A stretch of 64,000 bases of DNA from Argyresthia goedartella (GCA_949825045.1 OX463829.1:24150715-24214714); one strand, 5' to 3'; positions 40,945 to 53,512 are shown, numbered from the stretch's first letter. Made by a program: numbers and translations. The notes: generated by a model from the letters alone, not told the origin.

Positions 40945-42690
40945 TTTGCGAGAAATCTGAATTCAAATGGTGAAAAAAATGCATTATGAAAGTTAATACC
41001 TACTCATAACAATATACTTATTGCATAGACACAGTTGCATATACATACATATTATACAGCACACATACTTTGAATTTTCTAAAGTTTTGCCTGAATCGAG
41101 AAGGTTTTTTGAGGTTTCGGTTTTGTTTCCTACATAGGTATTCGCAGTTTGCAGATTTGATAGATTTCTGGTTTACGTGCATTTTTTCGTAATTTGTATG
41201 TCTATTTCTCTAGTGTTACGCAATACAACCGAATTGAGAACCCCCGTTTTAAAGATGGTTAAAAAGCATATGTAAATTCCGAGAATGGATTCCAGTGATG
41301 GACGAACTTTTTAATGTAGGTATATGACATACATACATAATAGGTCTCTCCAAGTGTATAATGTGTCCTTGGTGCGCGAGTCCGACTCGAACTTGACCGT
41401 TTATTTTGCTTTGTAATGCGGAATCCTAAAAAAACAAAAAATCATGCCCTTTTTACGTTCACCCTCTTGCATTTAAACAAAGCCAGTCAGGCAAAACGCA
41501 AGTTTAATTTGGCTTTGCGGCGCTGGTGCGCTAAAACTAAGTATTTATTTCCCAAAAGAAGTTGATACCAAAATTATAGGAATCTAGTTAATTTTTGCTT
41601 TTATCGTATCTATTAAAGTTTTCCCAAATAAGTGAAAACCTATTAACGAGGACGAATTTTACGGTTATGTGGGTGAAGCATCAGGTAACGGGATTCCCCC
41701 TCCATGCACACTTTGTTGCATGAAGGGGGATAACATACATTGTTGTGCGACTTTAACACCACAGCCACCCTTGTGACACAATTTTCAAAACTTTATTAAT
41801 TCGTTTGTCCGAAGACATTGAATATTCCTACTATTCGTATAGATTGTAGACTTCGTGGGACTCTTATTAACTTCTAAATTTATCCACTAATTTCGGCTGT
41901 TCTCTGATTACGACGAGCAGAATATACAATTATCTCGAGGGTGTCTGATAAAATAAATTGGTGTTCGTTTCGTTAAGATAAATTTGCTCGAATAACTTTG
42001 AGCGAACGCCGCCGGAAAGCAATTAATAATAAAATCCAACTAATACAAGAAAAGTATCGGAGCCAACAGGAACAGTTGATCTAAATTAGGATAATTTTCT
42101 TTGTTGCTTTTTGTTTTCCCACTTTTTTAAGTTATTTCTGCTTGTCCGAATTTAAATAAAACAATATGTGTAGGCCATCTTATATTCGATAGTAACTCAA
42201 GATGTTTTCAATTACTTCCGCCTTGGTGACGTACGAAATTTCATGAAAATTTCTAGAAGTTTGAAATGTGCTTCTGCCACGCCGTATGGAAAAAGGAGTG
42301 TCACTGTGTTATGTTGTCATATCCAGTAATGTGCAACTTACTGCTGCAGTTGCTGCGCGCAACTTCGCCTGCGTGGACTAAGGAGTTATCATTTACTGGG
42401 AAACATTACCCTCCTTCTGGCGCAGTTGGGTAAAAAGTATCCTATATGTTAATATAACTCATAAACTAGTGTCTCTGTAAGGCCTCGCAAGCGACACAGG
42501 AAAGCTTTTCTTTTTAATTAGTTTTCAACCTCACACCGCTGACCCCTTGAAGTTTATGGGATGATAAGTGGTCATTATAAAAACCAATAAAATCAAATAA
42601 ACTGACTGCATTTTCTTACAATACCGCATACAAATTTATATTACCGCACTTTTTAGCTACATTTGTGATTATAAATAAAACCTATGGTCA
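40945..42690. other. No gene recognised
   Basis: Contains a scrap of the GTGCGAGTCGGACTCG family on the minus strand near 41375-41400 (GCGCGAGTCCGACTCGAACT). Also a short hairpin at 41690-41728 (TCCCCCTCCATGCA ... TGCATGAAGGGGGA). Nothing else supported. Confidence 0.5.
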
Positions 42691-42699
42691 CTGCGTTGT

Positions 42700-43235
42700 A
42701 AATTAACATTATGACAGTGCCGTGTCAGTATATTTATGAAAACCTAATGTTCATCCAAAAATATATTGATAAATTTCCCAAGAGTGACAGGCACAATTTC
42801 AACACTAGAAATAGGAATAAACTAGCTATACCTACTACTAGGCTCCATAAGGTTAATGTATCTTTTAAAGTGCAATGTATTCGATTTACAACAAAATCCC
42901 AACTGAGTTACAAGAATTGTCTGTAAATAAATTTTAAAATGTTGTTATCATCACTTATGTAAAAAGGCTTGCCACAAAATATCAGATTATGTAGAAGACA
43001 AGAAAGCTTGGGAAGGTGTTTGCTCCAATTCTGTAAAAAATAACTTATAAAAGCTGGAGGTTTGTAGTCGCCTCTTTGCCTCCAGCATCAAAAACATTGA
43101 GGTGACGGAATTCAAATTGAGTTCTATATTTCCCTATACCTTATATATGTGTTAGTTTAAGATTTGACATTCTCCAAGTGTAACCTATATGTTTCTTATG
43201 GAAATAAACTATTTTTGAATTTTGAATTTTAAATT
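42700..43235 (+). pseudogene. LINE-C family copy, 5' truncated to the RT C terminus and 3' UTR
   Basis: The frame from 42711 reads CQYIYENLMFIQKYIDKF, RHNFNTRNRNKLA and RLHKVNVSFKVQCIRF. LINE-C has SQYIYDNLVYVKRNITNF, IHNFNTRNKDKLV and RLHKISNSFKGNCIRY. After a frame break the downstream codons still echo LINE-C to its stop. The 3' end, GGAAATAAACTATTTTTGAA with TTTTGAA repeats at about 43200-43235, matches LINE-C's GGAAATAAATGATTTTTGAT. A classic 5'-truncated LINE insertion. Confidence 0.8.
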
Positions 43236-43239
43236 ATGA

Positions 43240-44175
43240 CTTTCACTAAAATTATATATCACTCCCACGGTCAACCCAAATCTACGACCACCTTATTTGT
43301 TAAAATCTGTCAAGCCCTATGGGCTGTATATTTTTTTATACATTTTTAAACCAGATTATCCACCATTTTGAAAAAAAGAAAAAAAAGATACTACGAGAAA
43401 TTCTACATAATTATAGAACCTGTTCACAACTTTTTACGAGAAACGGTTAAGAAATACGACCTATAGAGGAGAACAGCCGGACAGAAACCCAGACTTACGA
43501 AAGCATTTTTACCAAAGCTGAAACGGAAATGCTGTCAACCATTTGGGTACTATATTTTATTCAAATCCATTCGGCCGTTTTTCTTTGGTTAAGTGACAAA
43601 CATCCAAACTTTCACATTTGTGTTATTTAAGTGGGATTTTATCGGATTTTAGTTGGGATCGTGAGTGTATTAGTTCACTCACTCATGTTGGTTGTAGCAC
43701 TCCATTTCCTGAATCGGGCGAGCACACTCACACCGCGTCGTACGAGCCAATATTTGCTGGCAACATTCTCCTCCTCCATTAGGAATTTAAATAAAATGCA
43801 AACCAAAATGCCGCGGAATTTCAACGAGTCCGAGATACGTTGGCTGTCATAAGTCGAGCGACACGGAACGAAATTGCTTTTCCTTCCCTACGTGTTTACT
43901 TGAGCTTGAGACATAAAAAAGTATCGGACAAGTGTGAAATATGCAAAGTAGGGACTGGTTCGGTCTAATATTGTAAAATAGTCTTATTTTTCGGTATTTC
44001 GTGTAATTTTTACTGCTCTGAAGTGAATAAACTTCAAATTTAAGCGGAATCTTCGCCCACCTGCTTTTAAATTTAATACAAAACTGTACTATAATATTTG
44101 TATTGAATCTCAATAATTACGTTAAGTCTTATCTGCTTGTTTTGCGCTTTTTAGTTGTACCTATAGTGTATTTCA
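43240..44175. other. No gene recognised
   Basis: Frames of 73-88 codons here have no recognisable domain and no repeat partner in the window. Confidence 0.5.
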
Positions 44176-44180
44176 TAATT

Positions 44181-44533
44181 TTATCTACACACGTATCATA
44201 AACCCTCTTTTTCGCGTACAAATACCGCACGTTACGATCAGCATAATGTTAATCTACTTGGTAAAATCTCATTTTCTATCTGAAAAATTACACATTATGA
44301 CCATAATGTGTAATTTTTCTACATATTATGACATTCAAATTTCGAACGCCGACGCCCGCCAGCGTGCCTCCCCTAGTTTGTCTGTGAAGTTGGTAATACA
44401 GAACAAGCTAAACAACTGCACAGCCACAGTGCCGGTCAAACATGCGGTTCCTGAACACATCAAAGAGAGCTTATGATACGTGTGTAGATAAACTAGTGTA
44501 TGTAACTGTACATAATTAGGTATAAACTACTAT
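44181..44533 (+). mobile_element. HINE/Helentron-like element, copy 4
   Basis: Opens TTATCTACACACGTATCATA at 44181; inverted partner TTATGATACGTGTGTAGATA at 44471-44490; one internal unit. The 3' part is short: the CTCGAG palindrome is missing and the sequence runs from CATAATTAGG straight to TATAAACTACTAT. Confidence 0.6.
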
Positions 44534-44699
44534 AAACTAGGTGTTTCTTGCACCGCAGTCGGGTTTTTGGCTTTTTCATTACGATCTGCAGATACTTAGT
44601 TGTGCATGATTAGCCCAAGAAGTCGAATACGACCCACACCTCATGACTTTGGATAAGGATATGTCTCCGTAAGATTGTCAAAATCATTTTTTTTTTAAA

Positions 44700-44980
44700 A
44701 CTCGCGTTTGTTTATAAAAAACCGTTAAATTGTGAACTGGTTTAAACTTGAATTTCAAACGAAATACCAGGGCAGATACTGCGGTAGCTTAGGTGAAGAC
44801 TAGAGGGGGCGAGCGCAGCGAAGCCCCCGAATAGTCTACGTGTTAGGTTGACATGTAACAACAAAAGAAACGTAAATTCTAAACCCTGTCGGTCTGGTTA
44901 ACAGTTTGTCTATAGTTTAAAAACTAATGCAATAGTTTATAAGCTAACGGTTTTGACAATCTGACGGTGACATACATATT
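44700..44980 (+). mobile_element. Foldback-family element carrying the module (copy 4)
   Basis: Holds GAACTGGTTTAAACTTGAAT, ACTGCGGTAGCTTAGGTGAA, GGGGGCGAGCGCAGCGAAGC, GTTAGGTTGACATGTAACAA and an end TTGACAATCTGACGGTGACA. All of these are found in the 6095-6775 foldback. Its left end is decayed (GTAAGATTGTCAAAATC near 44670). Confidence 0.6.
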
Positions 44981-45224
44981 CAATAATTTCTTCAATAACA
45001 TAGTAGAACCATACAGGGGCCCTATTCTATTATGGAAAGCGCGTAGCGATAGTTTATCGATAGCTTATCAATTGCTCCCAACGGTGCATAATGGCATATT
45101 AGGCTTGTCGGAAGCGCCTATTTTGTTTCGAGACTGTCTGCCAAACACGGCATTTTGCGCCCTTCAGAGCAATCGTTATGATATCGTTATGCTATAGCTA
45201 TGCGTTTCCCATAAGATATTTGAG

Positions 45225-45870
45225 CCCCAATCAAGAAGCTCAAGGAAGAATTTTCGATATGTCTTAACGCCTGTGTTAGAAAGAGAGGGTGTAATTCACC
45301 GCCATGACATAAAAGTTCCTTTTTAACAGTTCTGTTTTGGCTCGAGGAACACTGGCCACTAGTCGGTTTGGGAATCGAGTATTAAATGTACATGCGATGG
45401 ATTTTTTTGTGAACAAGTTCATATTAAGCCTTACAAATGTGCTAATCTCCAATATGTAGATGCCAGTCGGTGTAAGAAGATTTAATTTTTTAAACAGTGG
45501 CCTGCAAGACTCGTACGGGTGCGCGCCACATAAAGTTCGTATGGAGCGTTTCTGTACGATGAACAGACGTTGTGTTTCCACTGAATTCCCCCAAACAACG
45601 ATTCCATAGCGTAACATGGATGCCACATACCCGTGGTAAGCCAGGAGAGCTGATTCTCTGCCTGCTACTTTTGTAAGGCGGTATAGTGCAAAAATAAATC
45701 TTTTAATTTATTTGCATATTTTGTCGACTTGCGCTTTCCAAGATCATTGTGAGTCTATTGTTACACCTGTTTCATTTGTTTCATTGATAGGTTGATTTTG
45801 ATATGTTAAAGATAAATGTAGGTAATTCAGGTTTTATTTGATTGTAAAATAAATTATTCATTACTTACCA
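45225..45870 (-). pseudogene. LINE-D RT thumb and C terminus
   Basis: The best frame (45626-45276) reads LRYGIVVWGNSVETQRLFIV, QKRSIRTLCGAHPYESCRPL, then NTRFPNRLVASVPRAKTEL near the end. The LRYGIxxWG and QKRxIR blocks are the usual thumb signature of CR1-type RTs. Codons upstream to about 45870 (KLKDLFLHYTAL-like) are frameshifted. Confidence 0.75.
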
Positions 45871-45884
45871 ATTGATAATATGTT

Positions 45885-46370
45885 TTATCTACACACGTAT
45901 CATAAACCCACTTTACTGCTTACAAAAACCGCACGTTACGATCAGCATAAAGTTAAACTACCATAATGTGTAATTTCTTATCTGAATATTGAACATTATG
46001 ACCATAATGTGTAATTTTTCTACATATTATGACATTCACATTTCGAACGCCGACGCCCGCCTCGGGCCGCCCCTAGTTTGTCTGTAAAGTTGGTACTGAC
46101 ATTCAAATTTCGAACGCCGACGCCCGAAGTTGGTGCTACAGAACAAGCTAAACAACGGCAGAGCCACAATGCCGGTCAAATATGCGGTTCCTGAACACAT
46201 CAAAGAGAGCTTATGATATGTGTGTAGATAAACTAGTGTATGTAACTGTACATAATTAGGCATTAAAACTCTCGAGTGATATTATTATGAAGCTCGCGTT
46301 GGGCTCGTTTCATAAACTCACTCTCGAGTATTAATGCCCTCCATTATGTAGCAGTCACATAAACTACTAT
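45885..46370 (+). mobile_element. HINE/Helentron-like element, copy 5 (inside LINE-D)
   Basis: Starts TTATCTACACACGTATCATA, inverted partner at 46211-46231, CTCGAG palindrome at about 46266-46330, end ATAAACTACTAT at about 46370. Contains one full and one shortened internal unit. Flanking T on the left (TATGTT) and the split RT show insertion after LINE-D. Confidence 0.65.
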
Positions 46371-46439
46371 AATTGTATTATTTATGTCATTGTAAAATTC
46401 ATTTTTATCTGTAATTTTTATTCTAATAGAAATATCAAC

Positions 46440-47160
46440 CGCAAATTGTGTGCAACGGTGTTCTGTAGCTTCCGGTTAATCATTTATATATAACAGAAAC
46501 AACAATGGACCAAGAACACTACCTTGTAGAACTCCAAATCTATTTTGACTCTAGTTCTGATATGATCTAGTACTTAGTTCTGATTTGTTTTGGGTTAGTT
46601 CTAGTTTTTCGTTAAGCTTTTTTATTACGACATATTGTTTACGATTACTAAGGTAGGTTTTAATCCAATTGTAAGCTGATCCTCGGATTCTCCTAGCAGG
46701 ATATTATGACTGACGAAACTTTACTGTGGGTGTTTTGTTATCAATAGACTCTGCCAATATTTTAATTAAGTTAAAGCACGCCAAAATAGTCGATTTGCCC
46801 TTTTGGAATCCGTTTTGCTCTTGTTTTATTACATTGAATTTTGTTAAAAATGGTGTTCATCTACTGTGTATATTTTCTTCGAAAATTTTTGATAGTATAG
46901 GAACTAGAGTAACTGGCCTGTACTTGCTCATATCGGTTCTGTCGCCTTTTTGGTACAATGGTTGTACCATCGAGATCTTTAATTCGTTAGGGAATATTCC
47001 TTCCGTGAAGGATTGATTGGCTAAATTTGGCAAAACTGTTGACAATTCTTTGCAACAATATTTTTTAATATTTGTTGCAATTTCATTGTACCCCGTAGCA
47101 TTTGTATTATTTAGCTGTTTGATAGTTTTTAAAGTTTCGTCTTTGGTTCACGGTGTTAAA
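46440..47160 (-). pseudogene. LINE-D RT core
   Basis: Minus-strand pieces: FPNELKISMVQPLYQKGDR and MSKYRPVTLVPILSKIFEEN at 47045-46857, then GFQKGKSTILACFNLIK-like codons at about 46830-46750, then GVLQGSVLGPLLFLLYIND-like codons at about 46545-46480. The YADD block would fall at the HINE insertion. Several frameshifts. Confidence 0.7.
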
Positions 47161-47587
47161 AGATGCTAGAATTTCATTGGGATACTCTATTTATAGCGTT
47201 ACTGTCTGTTTGGTAGCTTAATTTAGTATTAGTCTGTAGTGTATTGTTTATATTTATAAATATAATTTAAAAATCCATGTTCTCGTTTTCATTTAAATTA
47301 ACTGACATGAGCATTTGGATTTATTTTTAGCATTTTTTATACAATTGTTGTTTAGTTTGACATGATAGCCTTATCCCTTTAGTGAGCCATTTAGAATTTG
47401 TATCTCGTCTGATAATGACCTTGATTATCGGGAAGCATAAATTGTTAAGCAAGGTAATCATGTCGTGGAATAACTTGAACGCTAGTTCGAAATGTGTTGC
47501 ATTAGGAACTTCGCTCCAGGATAAGTTAGATTAGTGACCCTTAATCTTTACCATATTTTCCTCTCCATAATCTCTTTTTGTATTATA

Positions 47588-48300
47588 CTAATGGCAGATT
47601 TGTTTAAGCTTGTTTGTCACAGGGACAGTCAGAAATTGTGCCGTGTCGTGGTCTGACAGTCCTAATCTTAGGGTTTCGCCTTGAGCCTCATTTGTATTAC
47701 TTACTATATGATCAATACACGAATTAAGTCTTGTTGGAGTATTGATATGAAGAATCATATTATAGCCATTGTGGAAGCCTTTCAGTTCTCTCGACCACCT
47801 ATAGTCTTTTAATGTGTTTATGTTTAGATCCCCTGCTATTATGATTTTTGTATTATGAAGTTTATGCCGTAGCTTATGTAGTAATAATTCCAGTTTATCT
47901 AGAAAGTGCTTATTATATTTATCCTTGGGTACTTTGTGTAGACAAATTAAAATTGTTTTATATTCCGGAATCTCCACTCCACAGCATTCAAAAGAAAACG
48001 GTTCAGTCAATTCTTTTGTAATACTTATTTTCTTCGTTTCAATGTGGTTTTTCGTAAATATGCAAACGCCTCCGCGTGATTTTTTTTGGACGACAGTAAC
48101 TAGCGACAAGTTTATAGTTTTTGAGATGTAAGTTTTTTTCATTTCCTAACTTGACGAGAGTTTCTGAAAGACAAATAAAGTCAATATCCCTATTATTTTC
48201 ATGAAATTCGTTTACCGTAATTGTGATCATGTCTTTCTTACTTTTAAAACATTTTATAATTCCGTACATTGTGTACAGTTTGTCGCCGGACGAGAAAAAC
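47588..48300 (-). pseudogene. LINE-D endonuclease domain
   Basis: Frame 48269-48039 begins IDFICLSETLVKLGNEKNLH (catalytic Glu in LSET). After a frame break, 48142-47588 carries RGGVCIFTKNHI, IIIAGDLNINTL, CIDHIVSN and LSDHDTAQFL, the usual AP-endonuclease blocks in order. Same layout as the LINE-C endonuclease but divergent in sequence. Confidence 0.8.
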
Positions 48301-48689
48301 TTTTTTTGGCTTCAAGGAGATATTTCAGTATTTTTTTGTGTAGTCATTTGTTCGCTTTGTTCACCCTTGGAAACGACTGTGCCGTTTTTGTTAAAGTAAT
48401 ACGAGATTTTTCCATTTTTAATAAGCCCCTTATTTTCAGTGCCCTTGTTTTCATTACTCATGTTTACAGCATTCTTAAATATGATTTTACCTAAGTCATT
48501 CTCCTGTTCTAATTTAGATATTAAAGTATAGATTTCCGTACATAGTTCTTCTTGTGTACTTCTTCAGTACCTTCTTTTAGGTAGGACCTCGTCTATTTTT
48601 ATAAAATGGCATGTTTTTTATAAAAAATACATTGCACACGATTCTAATCATTCCGTTCAATTTATTTTCGTTTAAGTAATCACTACAAG

Positions 48690-51089
48690 TACAAGTAGCT
48701 AAGTGTAACCAAGCCCTTGATTGCATTGACTGGCCCATGGTATTAAGTAACTCTGATGTAAACGTAGACCTAGCGACATTCTATACCACTTTGAATGACA
48801 TAATCAAACAAAATACCCCCCTTAAAAGAGTTGGTGACAATAGGCACCCCCTCTGGTTTTCAGAATCTCTAAAAGCTTGTATCGATGAGAAAAATAAAGT
48901 TCACAGACGGTACAAAAAATATCAGAATCCCCGGGATTATGATGAGTTCCAAATGCTACGAACCAGTTCCAAAAAACTTATTAAGGACTGCTACAAATCG
49001 TTTCTGAGTAGTGTCGAAAACTCCTTGTGTGACACGACAAAATTATTTTTTACCTTCGTCAAGTCTAAAAAAGCAAACAACTATCTCCCTGAAACTATGT
49101 AATTCGGCAACAAATCCGCACGCGGTGGGCTAGAGGTGTGTAATTTGTTCTCCGAATATTTTGCGTCAGTTTTTGAGAAGGACGACATCGATCACGATGG
49201 TGACTGTGAAGACTTAACCAACGTCGGTGAATGTAACAATACCCTAGCCAATATGACTATACCTCAAGATGCAGTTCGTAGAAAGTTGCTGACTGTAAAT
49301 GTCAATAAGGGAGCTGGTCCTGACGGGATTCCCCCTACTTCATTCAATCAAGTGCCGGTGCTCTATCTATACCTCTTACGATCATCTTCAACAAGTCGTT
49401 CAGCACGAGCACTTTTCCAAATAATTGGAAATTGGCGTATGTTGTGCCTATCCATAAATCGGGTGATATTAGCAATTGTGGTAACTATCGCCCCATCAGC
49501 ATATTATCATGCTTCGCTAAGGTGCTTGAGTCGTTCGTCTTCGATGTGCTCTATAGCCATGTCAAGCCACGTATTGTACCTGAGCAGCACGGCTTTGTCA
49601 AGGGAAAATCAACTGTCTCCAATCTGCTCGAGTACACAAACTACCTGTGTACGGCGTTCAACGACCGCTGCCAAGTGGACACAATCTACACAGATTTTCG
49701 TAAAGCTTTTGATAAAGTAAACCATCGTATTCTTTGTTGCAAACTATCACTATATGGGGTGCACGGAAACTTTCTGCGCTGGGTGGAATCATATATCAAA
49801 AACCAAAGCCAAATAATAGCGCTGAAAGGGCACTTATCGTCTCCAGCTGGAATCCCCTCTGGTATTCCGCAAGGATCTCTACTAGGGCCTTTATTCTTCA
49901 TAATTTTTATCAATGACCTGGTGATAAAATTCAATAGTCCTTGCTTGTTATACGCTGACGACCTCAAAGTCTTTACACGTGTCCGTACACAACGCGACTG
50001 CACAACCCTTCAGGAAGACTTGAACACACTGTCCCACTGGTGCGCAGACAACCGCATGTTTTTGGCTGCTGACAAGTGCTTCGTAATTACGATGACCCGT
50101 AACCACAATCCTGTCCTGTCCGATTATACCATAGGGGATGTAACACTGCAAAGAAAACACGAAGCCCGTGACTTAGGCGTTATTTTCGACGACAAACTAA
50201 GTCTTTATCAACACTGCTCAGCCCTAGTAAAAAAATTTAACCAACTTCTTGGATTCATTTCAAGAGTAACTAAGTCCTTTAAGAAATCAGAGAATCTCAT
50301 TCTGCTGTATAATGCCCTTGTCCGCTCCAGATTGGAATATGCGTCTGTCATTTGGTCACCATTTTACAAAACCCACATCGATCATGTTGAGTCAGTCCAG
50401 AAGCGCTTCCTGCGCATGCTCTGCGCGCGTCTCGGTCTTCGTCGCGCGGTCAAGTCTTACGATAATAGATGCGAACGTTTCTCACTGGAATCCTTAGAGT
50501 CGCGTCGTAGACTCCAGGATCTGATCCATCTTCATAAAATAATAAATGGAGCAATAGTAACTTCTACTCTCTCAGAAATCAACTTTCAAGTACCAAGCAG
50601 GTCAGTCAGAATACCGCGTCCTTTCTTCATCCCAACATGCAGGTCGAACATCAGCGCCAATAACCCCATGCTTCGAATGTGTCGTCGCTACAATGAAGTT
50701 GTGGCCACCGAAGATGATGTTCCTGACATCTACCACGTCTCGTTGCCTTGCTTTAAATATAAAATGCGCAAAATCCTTAAGCAGGTATGATAAATCATTG
50801 ATTGTACCAGATATCGATCATCATTTATTTATGTTTTAAATTGTTTTTTATTTAGTTTTTTTTTAGTTCGATTTCATCTCTTAAGTGTAGAAAAATAAAT
50901 TAAGTTTTTTCCAATAGTTAAGTAGGTAATCTTTCCATTGTATGTAGTTTTTGTTTAGTTAGTTCTAGATTTACCTTACACCATGCTGTGTACACATACT
51001 TTTGGCGCTGGAAACAGCCCCTTTTGTACTTGTTTTGCTGCTGTAATTTGATGTATTATCTCTAGTGCTGTTTTGTGTACCTAATATAA

Positions 51090-51120
<31 letters not shown>

Positions 51121-51123
51121 ATG
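48690..51123 (+). mobile_element. LINE-E, 5' truncated LINE with (AAAT)n tail, inside LINE-D ORF1
   Basis: Coding from about 48680-48707 to 50790, a 330-bp 3' UTR, and a tail of about nine AAAT units (AATAAATAAATAAATAAATA, 51083-51122). LINE-D ORF1 codons lie on both sides on the other strand, so LINE-E is the younger insertion. The exact 5' boundary is uncertain by some 30 bp and no target duplication was recognised. Confidence 0.8.
48707..50790 (+). pseudogene. LINE-E ORF2: linker and reverse transcriptase, two breaks
   Basis: The frame from 48707 is interrupted by TAA at 49100-49102. It continues in phase to about 49350, where one base is gained or lost. From there to 50790 it is open. 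Blocks: WFSESLKACIDEKNKVHRRY, NKGAGPDGIPP, NYRPISILSCFAKVLESFVF, HGFVKGKSTVSNLLEY, TDFRKAFDKVNHRIL, GIPQGSLLGPLFFIIFIND, the active site YADDLKVF, LSHWCADNRMFLAADKC and a full thumb. Wording differs clearly from LINE-A, C and D, so it is a separate Jockey-superfamily lineage. The apparent start at 49432 is a TTG inside the RT and is not a start. Confidence 0.85.
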
Positions 51124-51960
51124 ACGGTAATGTTTTTTAGAGTTTTAAGAGCAGCACTTAGTTCCACTGATAATTTGGTGGGATTGCTGTCATGTTCGCC
51201 GACTGAGATTATAACGCATCATTTTCACCAATATTGTCCAGGTTGATGTCCATCAGTATATTTTCACTCGGTGAATGGGACTTTGTGCTGGGCCTTGTTG
51301 AATTTACTTTTGATCCGTTCGTGTCTTGTGTCTACGAGTTCTATTGCTAACACACTGCTTTTCGCCAAATATGTGTACTGTGGGAGCATAACATTCCCCT
51401 GTTACTGGTTCTTCATGCTTCATCCATAATCGCTAATTGTTTCCGTGGATTTATCCTCGGTAGTAGTTACCTTTTTGTAGATACTGTTGTCCATTTGTGA
51501 ATTATTGTTTGTAGCGTTTTCTGTGTTTTCTGTATTTTCCTCCTTCTGCTTATCCAGAATAAGCACGCTCTTATCTAAGTTTTTGTTTGGTTTGGTGTAT
51601 CAGAGTTCTGGTTTGGTGTGCCTGTAAGTGTTAGTCGTTTAGGCTTAATTTACGTTTTTGCAGGGTTGATGGGACCAATTTGGTAGATGAGGTGTCGGAG
51701 CATAACTTTTTAGGGCTTCTATCTGTTGTACTTGTCTTAAAATATTTTCACGTAGTGATTTGCTATCTTCCATGAGTGTATCTATTTCTCTGTGTGCGCT
51801 ATGTAGTTGAAGTTGCAGATCCTCTATAGTTTCCTGCATTATTTTGTGTTTTTCGCTGTAGTCCGCAGTTGACAATTCTGGTAGGCTCATTGCCCCGACT
51901 GACGATTTCATCGAGTCCAGGGGATTGAAACATTCCCGATATGTTTCATATTACTGCTAA
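51123..51960 (-). pseudogene. LINE-D ORF1 remnant
   Basis: A coiled-coil frame at 51911-51645 reads IMQETIEDLQLQLHSAHREI and LRENILRQVQQIEALKSY. Near 51235-51125 codons read SVGEHDSNPTKLSVELSAAL, resembling the SGNH-like block III region of CR1-type ORF1. The rest of that domain (YLNENKLNGMIRIVCNVFF) is on the other side of LINE-E at about 48680-48620. The middle is decayed. Confidence 0.6.
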
Positions 51961-51964
51961 GATT

Positions 51965-53250
51965 TAGTAGGCAGCTTGCCTGAACATGAGGTTATGCCCG
52001 AATCGTCACCCGATGAGGGCATGCCAGAGCGGCATAGAGGACGAAGATATGCATCATGCTCTTTCACTATATGACCACGAATGAAAGAGAATGTAAGGCG
52101 GAATCACCCGTGCGGACGAAGGAGCGGTCTACTAGGGGTAACTCGTCTATCAAAGGAGATATTTTGACGGCCACAACAGCTCATGCACGTGTGGCAAAAA
52201 AAAAAGTGGCTAGGAGTTTGGTTGGGATTTTAAACTCACACCGTTTGTACGTGTCACATCAATGTAGGGGAGCGACGTTTCCACCATTTCCTCCGCGCCC
52301 CAGAATGGGGAGAGGCAGAGGGAGGATAGACGAACGGCAGCGAAAAATCTGTGTGGATGTCGCATAGAAATAGCTACGATTTTCAGAGCTCCAAGCATGA
52401 ATCTCCTAAGCCCTTACCTGGATTCGAGTAAGATTTAGCCATACTCCACCACTTTGAATAAGTTGATAGAGGGTTGTCAGGCTTCTGGCCAACTCGACTG
52501 TCAGATATTTTCAAACTGCCTATTAGGGCCTCTGACACACCGACTATTGCCACCGAGTTGCGATATGAATGGGACACCCAAAGAAAATCACTACCGGGAC
52601 GTGTCATCCGGAACATGGATGCGCCCAAATAGAAAAGGGATACTCATCCAGTAACCGTCGTAGCCAGATGTCGGTTATCCCTCACGATCGTTTCCATCTA
52701 TGATATACGGGCGATTTTATGATATTATAGGATTACACAGCTCTAAAATAAACACATTTGATATTTTCTAACGAGTTTCATTTTATAAAAACTAGGTCTG
52801 GTATCATCCCAAGGAGTCGTTAACAAAACAGTAAAAATTTGCATTTCCAAAAAAACAAAGTATTAGTTATATCATATTTATATGCCAAGTTAGTACAACT
52901 TAAGCAAAAATTACCAAAATCACCATCATATATAGTTACGGGAACATACAGAGTGTCCCACGGCTATGCCACATGATGGAAAAGTACCTTAAATATTTAA
53001 GATAGAACATTTACCTACTGAAAAAAGACTCTATTTTATTTTTAATATCAATTTCAATTGTAATGAAAGATTGATTTAAATTTGTCTTTATTAGCAGGAA
53101 TCTTACCCGCCAAATGTTGAGTAATTTAACCTTGTTATTTTACGATACCGACCGTAAGGTTTTAATCACTAGGATCAGTTTTGTCTTAAAACATAGGATC
53201 TTAAATGAAAGGAAGTCCATGAAATCAAGCATTTAATTAAAGTTTATTCA
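51965..53250. other. No gene recognised
   Basis: Overlapping frames of 60-103 codons at 52056-52654 on both strands have no domain I recognise. The sequence has a coding-like GC level at 52040-52380, so an unknown retroelement fragment is possible. Nothing supported beyond that. Confidence 0.45.
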
Positions 53251-53257
53251 AGCGTTT

Positions 53258-53512
53258 TAGACGACCCGAATGGCCGAGTCGGCAGTGACCCTGCCTACGA
53301 AGCCAAGGGTCCCAGAGATCGAGTCCCGGTGGGGGCAAATATTTGTTTGATGAGAGTGGATGTTTGTACCCTAGTCACGGTTGTTTATCTATCTAAGTAT
53401 AATATTTATCTATATAAGTATGTGTATCGTTGTCTAGTACCCAATATACACGAAATCCTAGTTTGGGGATAGATGAATGTGTGTAAATAGTGTATTATTA
53501 TTATTATTATTT
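53258..53512 (+). mobile_element. tRNA-derived SINE (SINE-2), plus-strand full copy
   Basis: ACCCGAATGGCCGAGTCGGC, ACGAAGCCAAGGGTCCC, a B-box region ATCGAGTCCCGGTGGGGGC, CAAATATTTGTTTGATGAGA, CGGTTGTTTATCTATCTAAG, CCTAGTTTGGGGATAGATGA, then an (ATT)n tail. The B box has a few changes (GGTCCCAGAGATCGAG) from the copies at 24.5 and 35.3 kb. Confidence 0.85.

Larger units (their letters stand above)
45225..51960 (-). mobile_element. LINE-D, old CR1-like LINE broken by two later insertions
   Basis: Minus-strand order from the right: ORF1 coiled coil and SGNH-like part (51960-51123), a plus-strand LINE (LINE-E), the rest of ORF1 (48690-48500), endonuclease (48300-47588), RT core (47160-46440), a HINE copy (45885-46370), then RT thumb and C terminus (45870-45225). 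Collinearity of the protein pieces across both insertions is the evidence that they are one element. Frames are broken throughout. Ends are approximate. Confidence 0.7.

Noticed and set aside
44967..45197. 76-codon plus-strand frame after the foldback element
   Set aside because: No domain; the region before it is foldback sequence and the frame is not shared elsewhere.
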